A stretch of 15,149 nucleotides of DNA from Alphaproteobacteria bacterium (GCA_005884715.1 VAZZ01000257.1:1-15149); one strand, 5' to 3'; counted from the first letter of the stretch, positions 1-5,601 are shown. Notes: generated by a model from the letters alone, not told the origin. Numbers and translations: made by a program.

Positions 1-94
1 TCTGCGCTGCCCGGGCTTGCTCCGGATTGAAGGGCAGGGTCGAGGAAACGAAGCCTGCCAGAATCACGCAAACCATCAGATGTCGCATTGCCAT
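1..94 (-). CDS. N-terminus of a secreted protein (partial, runs off the window)
   Basis: Only the first 31 codons are inside the window. The reading frame starts at an ATG at 94-92 and has no stop before base 1. A good ribosome binding site (AAGGAG) lies about 9 bases upstream of the ATG. The peptide starts MAMRHLMVCVILAGF and continues to ...EQARAAQ, which is a Sec signal peptide: a short basic start, a hydrophobic core at about residues 7-20, and an A-R-A cleavage site near residue 29. The mature protein would be periplasmic or exported. Nothing of the mature domain is visible, so no function can be assigned. Either M1 or M3 could be the start; M1 has the better spacing to the ribosome binding site. 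Confidence 0.65.
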   Translation of the reverse strand, partial: MAMRHLMVCVILAGFVSSTLPFNPEQARAAQ

Positions 95-238
95 GATTCA
101 ATCGCTCCTTCTCGTCATCATCCGATATTCCACGGTGACATAATCTGGCTCTCTGTCAAAGTCTTAGCGCTCTGCCATCCGAGTAATCCGATCGCTGCCC
201 AGAATCCCCAGTAGTGGCCCCGCCATCACGCAAAACCG

Positions 239-781
239 TCACGCCGTCTGGCGCAGCACGGCCTCGTCACTGACCGGAAACACCCAGCCGCTGGCCGCGA
301 TTGGCCCTTCCGCACCCTGCAAGGCGCCCGCATCGAGCTCGAGGCCGAGGAAGCGCTCGAGTTCCACAGGGCCCGGCAGGCTCAATTCCTCCACGCTGTC
401 GCGTGAAAAGCCGAAGCGGCTGTAATAGGACGCATCGCCCACCAGCAGAACGGCCTTGTGGCCGAGCGTGCGCGCTTCTGCGATGGCATGGCGCATGAGC
501 TTTCCGCCGATGCCGCGCTTCTGATGGGCGCAGTCGACGGCAAGGGGGCCGAGCAGCAGAGCAGGGCTGGCAGAGCCTGCGGCGATGTTCCACAGGCGCA
601 GCGTGCCGATGAGGCGGCCCTTGTGGTCGCGCGCGGCAAAGGCGAGGCCTTCCGCCGGCAGATGGCCGTCGCGGAGCCTTTCCGATGTCTTGCGCCGGCG
701 TTCGGCTTTGCCGAAAGCGCGGTCGAGCAGGGCTTCGCGGACCGGAAAATCGGCCGCGACTTCGGGCGTGATGGTGATCAT
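239..781 (-). CDS. GNAT family N-acetyltransferase (YhbS-like)
   Basis: A 180-residue acetyl-CoA-dependent N-acetyltransferase of the GNAT fold; the acceptor substrate is unknown. The acetyl-CoA pyrophosphate-binding motif is seen at about residues 80-96 (LAVDCAHQKRGIGGKLM, with Q87-x-R-G-x-G). It is followed by GHKAVLLVGDASYYSRFGF at 107-125, the hallmark of the YhbS-like subgroup (beta5 plus 'YY.RFGF'). Start choice: an in-frame ATG at 793 also exists, but its Shine-Dalgarno lies inside a dispersed hairpin repeat (795-897). The ATG at 781 has its own GGAG about 6 bases upstream and begins with MITITPEV, the usual N-terminus of this family. Reading further upstream would only translate the repeat. 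The gene follows the decarboxylase on the same strand but is separated by about 170 bases of hairpins, so it is probably transcribed separately. Confidence 0.88.
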   Translation of the reverse strand: MITITPEVAADFPVREALLDRAFGKAERRRKTSERLRDGHLPAEGLAFAARDHKGRLIGTLRLWNIAAGSASPALLLGPLAVDCAHQKRGIGGKLMRHAIAEARTLGHKAVLLVGDASYYSRFGFSRDSVEELSLPGPVELERFLGLELDAGALQGAEGPIAASGWVFPVSDEAVLRQTA

Positions 782-794
782 TGCGATCTCCATA

Positions 795-897
795 GAGCCC
801 TCCCACTCGGGTTCACCAGAGTGGGTAAAAGGGCTCGATTGAATTTTCTTGCGCGCTTCCTTGTCGCCAAAGTCGAGCAACTTTGGCGGGAAGCACG
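795..897. repeat. Two-hairpin dispersed repeat, copy A
   Basis: Hairpin 1 spans 795-836: GAGCCCT pairs with AGGGCTC, and inside it CCCACTC pairs with GAGTGGG. Hairpin 2 spans about 852-897: GCTTCC (855-860) pairs with GGAAGC (889-894), and GCCAAAGT (866-873) pairs with ACTTTGGC (880-887). A second copy with the same layout and orientation lies at 12094-12204. Hairpin 2 is nearly identical in both copies, while the hairpin 1 stem has changed in compensating pairs. I read this as a small dispersed palindromic repeat of the genome, here sitting directly upstream of the GNAT gene. Confidence 0.8.
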
Positions 898-906
898 CTC
901 GCCTCC

Positions 907-929
907 GGTGCCGCCTTGCGGCGGACACC
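907..929. terminator. Hairpin downstream of the decarboxylase gene
   Basis: CCGCC (911-915) pairs with GGCGG (920-924) around a TTGC loop, and GGTG (907-910) extends the stem with CACC (926-929) around one bulged A. It begins 23 bases past the decarboxylase stop on the minus strand, where a terminator is expected. No T-run follows on either strand, so it may only stabilise the mRNA 3' end, or be another palindromic repeat. Confidence 0.35.
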
Positions 930-951
930 TCGGGTCAGATGAGTGGGTGGT

Positions 952-2085
952 TCAGATGATGTAGGACTGCAGCGGCGGGAAGCCATTGAAGGCGACCGTG
1001 GAATGGGTGGTCGTATAGGCGCCCGTATTGTCGATCAGCACTTCATCACCGACGGTGATCGAAAGCGGCAGGTCGTACGGCGTCTTCTCATAGAGCACAT
1101 CGGCGCTGTCGCAGGTGGGGCCGGCAATGATGCAGGGACCCATCGCGTCATCGTCGCGCGCGGTGAGGATCGGATAGCGGATCGCTTCCTCCATCGTCTC
1201 GGCGAGGCCGCCGAACTTGCCGATATCGAGATAGACCCAGCGCGCCTTGTCATCGGCATGCTTCTTCGACACCAGCACGACCTCGGCCTTGATCACGCCG
1301 GCATTGCCGACCATGCCGCGGCCCGGCTCAATGATCGTTTCCGGGATGGCATTGCCGAAATGCTTGGCGAGCGACTGCTCGATGCCCTGGGCATAGGCCG
1401 GCACACCCGGCACCTGCTTGAGGTAACGGGTCGGGAAGCCACCGCCGAGATTGACCATCGACAGTGTAATGCCGCGGGCACTGAGCGTGCGGAAGACCTG
1501 AGCCGACTGCGCCAGGGCCGAATCCCAGCCACCGGTCTTCGTCTGCTGCGAGCCGACATGGAAGGAGATGCCATAGGCGCAGAGGCCAAGCCGGTGAGCG
1601 CGGTCGAGCACGTCGATCGCCATGTCCGTCGAGCAGCCGAATTTGCGCGACAGCGGCCAGTCGGCACCGTCGCCATCGGTCAGGATGCGGCAGAAGACAC
1701 GAGCGCCGGGGGCGACGCGGGCGACTTTCTCGACTTCTTCGATCGCATCGACAGCGAAGAGCGACACGCCGAGCTGATGCGCACGGGCGACGTCACGCTC
1801 CTTCTTGATCGTGTTGCCGTAGGAGATGCGGTCGGGCGTGGCGCCGGCGGCAAGCGCCATCTCGATTTCGGCCACCGAAGCGGTGTCGAAGCACGAGCCG
1901 AGACTGGCGAGCAGCGACAGGACTTCGTGCGCCGGATTGGCCTTCACCGCATAAAAGATGCGGGTGGCCGGCATCGCGCGGGCGAAGCGGAGATAATTGT
2001 CACGGATGACCTCGAGGTCGACGACGAGGCAGGGACCTTCGGGTCGTCGGTCGGCGAGAAAATCGATCATGCGTTGCGTAGCCAT
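952..2085 (-). CDS. Ornithine/lysine decarboxylase, fold-type III PLP enzyme
   Basis: A 377-residue cytoplasmic decarboxylase that makes putrescine (and perhaps cadaverine) for polyamine synthesis. It has the alanine-racemase-like barrel plus C-terminal beta domain of eukaryotic-type ODC. Visible landmarks: Schiff-base lysine K48 in FYAVKANP; FHVGSQ at 175-180 (the His stacks on PLP); the phosphate-binding VNLGGGFP at 211-218; EPGRGMVGNAG from 253; active-site Cys in GPTCDSADVLYEK (C325, D326); and the aromatic GAYT near 355-358. Start: the ATG at 2085 has GGGAG 8 bases upstream, whereas the ATG at 2100 has no ribosome binding site. Preference for ornithine or lysine cannot be told from sequence alone, since rhizobial members are often dual. 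A long structured leader precedes it (see 2097-2476), suggesting post-transcriptional control. Confidence 0.93.
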   Translation of the reverse strand: MATQRMIDFLADRRPEGPCLVVDLEVIRDNYLRFARAMPATRIFYAVKANPAHEVLSLLASLGSCFDTASVAEIEMALAAGATPDRISYGNTIKKERDVARAHQLGVSLFAVDAIEEVEKVARVAPGARVFCRILTDGDGADWPLSRKFGCSTDMAIDVLDRAHRLGLCAYGISFHVGSQQTKTGGWDSALAQSAQVFRTLSARGITLSMVNLGGGFPTRYLKQVPGVPAYAQGIEQSLAKHFGNAIPETIIEPGRGMVGNAGVIKAEVVLVSKKHADDKARWVYLDIGKFGGLAETMEEAIRYPILTARDDDAMGPCIIAGPTCDSADVLYEKTPYDLPLSITVGDEVLIDNTGAYTTTHSTVAFNGFPPLQSYII

Positions 2086-2099
2086 AGGCGTAACTCCCA

Positions 2100-2222
2100 T
2101 CAGGCGCAGTGGATGGCCTTTGAGTTGGCATGACGCGTCCCGCGATGGAGACGGGAACGTGCCGGCCGCCTTTCGGGCCGTCGAGTGCGATGATTGTCCG
2201 GGCGCAAGCGCCTCGCATTCAT
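2100..2222 (-). CDS. Arg-rich upstream small ORF, 40 residues (putative leader peptide)
   Basis: The frame starts MNARRLRPDNHRTRRPERRP and ends ...NSKAIHCA. It contains 12 arginines in 40 residues, spread over AGG, CGC, CGA, CGG and CGT codons. Its ATG (2222-2220) overlaps the TGA of the upstream small ORF (2221-2219) as ATGA, which would permit coupled translation. Its own TGA (2102-2100) falls in the 3' arm of the hairpin that touches the decarboxylase Shine-Dalgarno, 15 bases before the decarboxylase start codon. Gammaproteobacterial speF is controlled by an Arg-containing leader peptide (SpeFL), so the analogy is attractive. Against it, Arg-rich frames arise by chance in GC-rich DNA and there is no independent ribosome binding site. 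Confidence 0.35.
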   Translation of the reverse strand: MNARRLRPDNHRTRRPERRPARSRLHRGTRHANSKAIHCA

Positions 2223-2398
2223 CGCGGTTTGTCTGCCTTGGTTTGGGAGGGATAAACCCTTCCGCACTGCTGGCAAGGAAAGTGGTGCCTCTTTAGTAAC
2301 GCCGACTGTTGGACCAGCCAGACACGAGACCAAAAAAGCCCGCACCGTCGTTGCTTCAAGGCGTCCGCGATCTCTTCGAGACCGCAATACGGAGTCAT
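2219..2398 (-). CDS. Upstream small ORF, 59 residues, in the decarboxylase leader
   Basis: Starts MTPYCGLEEIADALKQRR and ends ...CQQCGRVYPSQTKADKPR. It has a CxxC pair near residues 44-47 and a central W-rich stretch (FWSRVWLV). The stop overlaps the start of the Arg-rich small ORF by ATGA, and lies in the 5' arm of the GCGATGA/TCATCGC stem, so ribosome occupancy at the stop would affect that stem. The upstream GGTAGG is too far (about 12 bases) to be a convincing ribosome binding site. I do not recognise the peptide. It may be a chance frame in a structured RNA. Confidence 0.25.
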   Translation of the reverse strand: MTPYCGLEEIADALKQRRCGLFWSRVWLVQQSALLKRHHFPCQQCGRVYPSQTKADKPR

Positions 2399-2476
2399 GT
2401 CCGTATGTACCTACCCGGTGATCCTTCTTGAGGAGCCGAGGGACGCCCACAGGCACGTGCGACTTTGGGCAATCGT

Positions 2477-2505
2477 GATATGATGGATTCTCTCGTCGTG
2501 TTCAA
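2477..2505 (-). promoter_or_regulatory. Possible promoter for the decarboxylase leader transcript
   Basis: On the minus strand TTGAAC (2505-2500) is followed after 17 bases by CATATC (2482-2477). The -35 is a fair match; the -10 matches only 3 of 6 positions. Transcription would begin near 2470 and give a leader of about 385 bases. It lies in an AT-rich stretch just downstream of the marR stop codon, which supports it. Confidence 0.3.
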
Positions 2506-2567
2506 GAAAAAAATTACCCCGGAACCTAAAAATTCACGTGGGCCTTCAAGGGCTTCTTTACGAAAGT

Positions 2568-3032
2568 TTAACTGCAGCTGTTCGGTCGCAGCCCGCCGCC
2601 GATCGCGCCCAGCAGTTTCGCCAGCTGCTCGATGTCCCTTTCCGGCAGGTTCGCCGCCACATGCTCTTCGACGGCATCGCGCAAAATGGGCCACATGCGC
2701 TTCTGCATGGCGCGGCCCTCAGCCGTCAGTGCGATCATCTGGCCCCGCCCGTCGCCCTGGCAGGCAGTGCGCTCGATGAGGTGGGCCGCCTCCAGCCGGT
2801 CGAGAAGGCGAGAGAGGTTATACTGGGCGACGAGAAGCTCCTTCTCGAGTTCCACCGGCCTGAGCTTGCGGCCGCCCTCGCGCGACAATTCGAGCAGCAC
2901 GTCGTACCAGGCGATCGGCGGAAAATCCTTGGCCTTCAGCGTCGCTTCGACATTGCGCACAACTTTGTCGCTGGCCCGGATGAGACGCACCCAGACCTGC
3001 AAAACCTTGTCGATCCGCTTTTCCTCGGCCAT
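2568..3032 (-). CDS. MarR family transcriptional regulator
   Basis: A 154-residue winged-helix repressor acting as a dimer. The N-terminal dimerisation helix (MAEEKRIDKVLQVWVRLIRA) is followed by the winged helix-turn-helix at about residues 40-105. The recognition helix is near VAQYNLSRLLDRLEAAHLIER (68-88) and the wing carries DGRG (94-97), the usual D-x-R-x wing motif. The C-terminal helices complete the dimer interface. Start: ATG at 3032 has AGGA 8 bases upstream, while the in-frame ATG at 3041 is directly abutted by AGG. It is divergent from two GST genes across 106 bases holding three similar palindromes. This is the classic layout for a MarR protein that represses itself and a detoxification operon and is released by a small electrophile, phenol or oxidant. 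The inducer is unknown. Confidence 0.92.
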   Translation of the reverse strand: MAEEKRIDKVLQVWVRLIRASDKVVRNVEATLKAKDFPPIAWYDVLLELSREGGRKLRPVELEKELLVAQYNLSRLLDRLEAAHLIERTACQGDGRGQMIALTAEGRAMQKRMWPILRDAVEEHVAANLPERDIEQLAKLLGAIGGGLRPNSCS

Positions 3033-3052
3033 CGCCGTCATCCTAATGATTA

Positions 3053-3064
3053 ATGCATCTGCAT
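3053..3064. promoter_or_regulatory. Operator site 1 (ATGCATCTGCAT)
   Basis: Inverted repeat ATGCA-TC-TGCAT, the marR-proximal copy of a three-copy family. It lies downstream of the marR -10 on the minus strand, in or near the marR transcription start, as expected for autorepression. Confidence 0.6.
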
Positions 3065-3069
3065 CAAGC

Positions 3070-3098
3070 TTGACATATAGATGCAATTGCATTAATGT
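3070..3098 (+). promoter_or_regulatory. Promoter for the gst operon
   Basis: A perfect TTGACA (3070-3075) is followed after 17 bases by TAATGT (3093-3098), a weak -10. Operator 2 fills the spacer, so a bound repressor would block RNA polymerase. The promoter overlaps the marR promoter on the opposite strand. Confidence 0.55.
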
Positions 3099-3101
3099 CA
3101 A
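3074..3101 (-). promoter_or_regulatory. Promoter for marR
   Basis: On the minus strand a perfect TTGACA (3101-3096) is followed after 16 bases by TATATG (3079-3074). Its -35 overlaps the gst -10 and its -10 overlaps the gst -35. The two promoters therefore exclude each other and share operator 2 in their spacers. Confidence 0.55.
3081..3092. promoter_or_regulatory. Operator site 2 (ATGCAATTGCAT, perfect palindrome)
   Basis: A perfect 12-base palindrome in the centre of the marR/gst intergenic region, within the spacer of both divergent promoters. It is the best candidate for the primary MarR binding site. Confidence 0.7.
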
Positions 3102-3112
3102 TGCACTTACAT
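3101..3112. promoter_or_regulatory. Operator site 3 (ATGCACTTACAT)
   Basis: Same pattern ATGCA-NN-TGCAT with a single mismatch in the right arm. It starts 20 bases from operator 2, about two helical turns, and just downstream of the gst -10. It probably strengthens repression of the gst operon. Confidence 0.5.
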
Positions 3113-3138
3113 CGAACTGAGTCCAACAGGAGATTAGC

Positions 3139-3753
3139 ATGAAGCTTTATTATTCACCTGGCGCCTGCTCGCTGGCCCCGCATATCGTGGCCCGTGAAGC
3201 CGGCATTCCGCTCGACCTCGAAAAGGTCGATCTCGGAGCCCACAAGCTCGCCGACGGCTCGAACTACTATGATGTCAACCCGCGCGGCTATGTGCCGGCG
3301 ATCCGCGTCAAGGCGGACGAGCCGGTGTTGACCGAAGCCAATGTCGTGGTGCAGTTCCTCGCCGACCAGAAGCCCGACAGCAATCTCATGCCGAAGGCGG
3401 GCACGCCGGAGCGCTACCGTGCGCAGCAGTGGCTTGCCTTCGTCGCCACCGAGCTCCACAAGAATTTCTCCTGGCTCTGGTACAAGGAGACCGCTGCGGA
3501 GACCAAGACCGCCGTCAAGGACAAGCTCAACAAGCGCTTCGCCGAGCTTGACGGTCACTTCAAGTCCAATGACTATCTCCTCGGCAAGACATTCTCCGCC
3601 GCCGATGCCTATGCCTTCACCATCATCAACTGGGTGAATTTCCTTGGCATGAATCTCAAGGGCTTCCCCAATCTCCAGGCTTTCATGGACCGGGTCGCAG
3701 CCCGTCCCAAGGTCCAGGAGGCGCTCAAGGCCGAAGGCCTCGTCGCGGCATAA
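3139..3753 (+). CDS. Glutathione S-transferase, beta class (GstA-like)
   Basis: A 204-residue cytoplasmic enzyme that conjugates glutathione to electrophiles. The thioredoxin-like N-terminal domain (1-80) opens MKLYYSPGACSLAPHI with the beta-class cysteine C10, and the proline of VPAIRV (Y-V-P) marks the glutathione site. The all-helical C-terminal domain carries FVATELHKNFS near residue 100, with the His typical of beta-class enzymes, and the N-capping/hydrophobic staple region LLGKTFSAADAYAF. Length matches the family (about 200). AGGAG lies 6-7 bases before the ATG. It is the first gene of an operon with a second GST, under divergent MarR control. The gene context suggests inducible detoxification. 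Confidence 0.93.
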   Translation: MKLYYSPGACSLAPHIVAREAGIPLDLEKVDLGAHKLADGSNYYDVNPRGYVPAIRVKADEPVLTEANVVVQFLADQKPDSNLMPKAGTPERYRAQQWLAFVATELHKNFSWLWYKETAAETKTAVKDKLNKRFAELDGHFKSNDYLLGKTFSAADAYAFTIINWVNFLGMNLKGFPNLQAFMDRVAARPKVQEALKAEGLVAA

Positions 3754-3772
3754 CCCCGTAAAGGAGAACGAC

Positions 3773-4441
3773 ATGAACAAGCTGACCCTCATCAGCCATG
3801 TCCTGTGCCCCTATGTGCAAAGGGCGGTGATCGCTCTCAAGGAGAAAGGTGTCGATTTCGAGAGAATCGACATCGATCTCGCCAACAAGCCGGACTGGTT
3901 CCTGGCCCTGTCGCCGCTTGGCAAGGTTCCGGTGCTGAAAGTGGGTGAGGATGTGATCTTCGAATCGGCGGTGATCGCCGAATACCTCGAGGACACGGTT
4001 TCACCTTCGCTCCATCCGGCCGATCCGGTCCGGCGCGCCGATCATCGCGCCTGGATCGAATTCGCAAGCGTCATGCTGTCCGATATCTGGGGCTTCTATA
4101 CTGCGCCGGATCGGGAAGCCTTCCAGAAGAAGCGGCAGGATCTCGCCGAGCGCTTCGCCAGGCTCGAGGGGCGGGTGAAGGCCGATCCCTGGTTCGACGG
4201 CGAGACCTTCCATCTCGTCGATGCGGCCTTCGGCCCGGTCTTCCGCTATTTCGATGTCTTCGACGTGATCGAGGATTTCGGCATCCTGGCCGGCAAGCCG
4301 AAGCTCGCCCGCTGGCGCAAGGCGCTGAAGGTGCGCCCATCGATCGCCTCGGCGGTAACGCCTGACTATCCAGCACGGCTGCGCGATTTCATCGCCAGGC
4401 GCCAGTCGCATCTGGCGGGACTGCTCCTCCAGGCCGCGTGA
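3773..4441 (+). CDS. Glutathione S-transferase family protein, omega-like
   Basis: A 222-residue protein with an N-terminal thioredoxin fold beginning MNKLTLISHVLCPYVQRAVI. The C12-P-Y-V-Q-R motif is that of omega/zeta/dehydroascorbate-reductase-type GSTs, where the cysteine does thiol-transfer or reductive deglutathionylation rather than conjugation. SPLGKVPVLKV (Val-Pro of the glutathione site) and ESAVIAEYLED (Glu-Ser binding the gamma-Glu of glutathione) follow at about 47-73. The helical C-terminal domain contains FHLVDAAFGPVFRYF. It starts 19 bases after the first GST with AAGGAG as ribosome binding site, so the two are one operon, closed by a terminator at 4446-4483. The physiological substrate is unknown. 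Confidence 0.9.
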   Translation: MNKLTLISHVLCPYVQRAVIALKEKGVDFERIDIDLANKPDWFLALSPLGKVPVLKVGEDVIFESAVIAEYLEDTVSPSLHPADPVRRADHRAWIEFASVMLSDIWGFYTAPDREAFQKKRQDLAERFARLEGRVKADPWFDGETFHLVDAAFGPVFRYFDVFDVIEDFGILAGKPKLARWRKALKVRPSIASAVTPDYPARLRDFIARRQSHLAGLLLQAA

Positions 4442-4445
4442 TTGA

Positions 4446-4483
4446 CAGGGCGGGGCGGTCAAGGCACCGTCCCGCTCTGTTTT
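4446..4483 (+). terminator. Rho-independent terminator of the gst operon
   Basis: A 14-bp stem (4446-4459 with 4466-4479, two G-T wobbles) closes a 6-base loop CAAGGC and is followed by TTTT at 4480-4483. It begins 5 bases after the second GST stop. It is one of the clearest terminators in the window, and mtnA starts 8-17 bases after it. Confidence 0.8.
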
Positions 4484-4499
4484 GACGTGGATGGATGGA

Positions 4500-5600
4500 A
4501 TGAAAGTCGACGGAAAACCCTATCGGACGATCTGGCTCAATGAGGATGGCTGGTCGGTCGAGATCATCGACCAGACCAAGTTCCCCCATCGCCTCGAGAC
4601 GGTGACGTTGCGCTCGCCCGCCGATGCCGCCCATGCCATCAAGGACATGCTGGTGCGCGGCGCACCGCTGATTGGCGCCACCGCTGCTTACGGCATGGCG
4701 CTTCAGGCGCGCATCGACCCGTCCGATGAGGCGCTCTCCACGGCCTATGAGCGACTGCATCGCACCCGGCCCACGGCCATCAATCTCAAATGGGCGCTCG
4801 ATGAGATGATGAAGGCGCTGCGCAACTTCCCGCCGGCCGAACGAGCGCAGCGCGCCTACAGACGCGCCGCCGAGATCTGCGAGGAGGATGTCGCGATCAA
4901 TCAGGCGATCGGCCGCCATGGCCTCGAGCTCATCAAGGCGATCGCCCTGAAGAAAAAGTCGGGCGAACCGGTCAATGTCCTCACCCATTGCAATGCCGGG
5001 TGGCTCGCGACGGTCGACTGGGGAACCGCAACCGCGCCCATTTATATGGCGCATGATGGCGGCATCCCGATTCATGTCTGGGTCGATGAGACGCGGCCCC
5101 GCAACCAGGGGGCCTCGCTGACCGCCTGGGAACTCGGCCATCATGGCGTGAAGCACACCGTCATCCCCGACAATACCGGCGGCCATCTCATGCAACACGG
5201 CCTAGTCGATCTGTGCATCGTCGGCACCGACCGCACCACAGCGTCAGGCGATGTGGCGAACAAGATCGGCACCTATCTCAAGGCGCTGGCCGCCCATGAC
5301 AATCATGTGCCCTTCTATGTGGCGCTGCCGTCGCCCACCATCGATTTCACCATCAATGACGGGCTGAAGGAGATACCGATCGAGCAGCGCTCGGGCGATG
5401 AGGTGACGAAACTCACCGGCATCACCAGGGATGGCCGCATCGAGACCGTGGATGTCGTTGCCCCAGGGTCACCAGTGGCGAACTATGCTTTCGACGTGAC
5501 GCCGGCCAGATACATCACCGGCCTGATCACCGAACGCGGCGTCGTGAAGGCTGAGAAGAGCGCCATCGCCAAGACCTTTCCCGAACGCGCCGTAGTGTAG
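4500..5600 (+). CDS. mtnA: S-methyl-5-thioribose-1-phosphate isomerase (methionine salvage)
   Basis: A 366-residue cytoplasmic enzyme converting 5-methylthioribose-1-phosphate to 5-methylthioribulose-1-phosphate, recycling the methylthioadenosine made during polyamine synthesis. It belongs to the eIF2B-like family. Seen: RGAPLIGATAAYG (53-65), NLKWAL, the catalytic Cys in THCNAGWLAT (C164), VDETRPRNQGASLTAWEL (195-212) and the catalytic Asp in VGTDRTTASGD (D244), followed by ANKIGTYLKALA. Start: the ATG at 4500 gives MKVDGKPYRTIWL, the common family N-terminus. The ATG at 4491 is possible. The TTG at 4482 lies in the T-run of the upstream terminator and is rejected. No strong Shine-Dalgarno is visible before 4500. 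mtnK/mtnD partners are not nearby, but a polyamine decarboxylase is. Confidence 0.93.
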   Translation: MKVDGKPYRTIWLNEDGWSVEIIDQTKFPHRLETVTLRSPADAAHAIKDMLVRGAPLIGATAAYGMALQARIDPSDEALSTAYERLHRTRPTAINLKWALDEMMKALRNFPPAERAQRAYRRAAEICEEDVAINQAIGRHGLELIKAIALKKKSGEPVNVLTHCNAGWLATVDWGTATAPIYMAHDGGIPIHVWVDETRPRNQGASLTAWELGHHGVKHTVIPDNTGGHLMQHGLVDLCIVGTDRTTASGDVANKIGTYLKALAAHDNHVPFYVALPSPTIDFTINDGLKEIPIEQRSGDEVTKLTGITRDGRIETVDVVAPGSPVANYAFDVTPARYITGLITERGVVKAEKSAIAKTFPERAVV

Positions 5601-5601
5601 A

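Larger units (their letters stand above)
2097..2476 (-). promoter_or_regulatory. Long structured 5' leader of the decarboxylase gene (candidate speF RNA motif)
   Basis: About 480 bases without a large gene separate the decarboxylase from marR. On the minus strand this leader contains several stems. GGTCTC pairs with GAGATC around a GAA loop (about 2369-2383). GCGATGA (2225-2219) pairs with TCATCGC (2193-2187) and encloses the palindrome GGCGCTTGCGCC. TCCCG pairs with CGGGA near 2135-2155. CCATC (2116-2112) pairs with GATGG (2101-2097), and GATGG holds the first two bases of the gene's Shine-Dalgarno. Alphaproteobacterial ornithine decarboxylase genes are known to carry a conserved leader called the speF motif, and the position and gene fit. 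I matched it by context, not by recalled consensus. Two small overlapping ORFs lie inside it. Confidence 0.5.

Noticed and set aside
127..229. Minus-strand run reading HYWGFWAAIGLLGWQSAK
   Set aside because: It looks like a membrane segment, but it has no start codon after the upstream stop, is only about 33 codons long, and lies in the gap between the secreted-protein gene and GNAT. It may be a remnant or chance.
943..2133. Long plus-strand open frame opposite the decarboxylase
   Set aside because: It is the antisense shadow of the decarboxylase gene: no family features, Arg/Asp/Gly-rich composition typical of complementary GC-rich coding DNA, and no supporting ribosome binding site.
2330..2362. 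Attenuator terminator in the decarboxylase leader at the T6 run (minus strand)
   Set aside because: A run of six T follows GCGGGC on the minus strand, but no complementary GC stem of useful length precedes it.
4442..4470. TTGACA at 4442 as a promoter for mtnA
   Set aside because: The -35 is perfect but the base positions 17 further on (CACCGT) lie in the terminator stem and have no -10 character.
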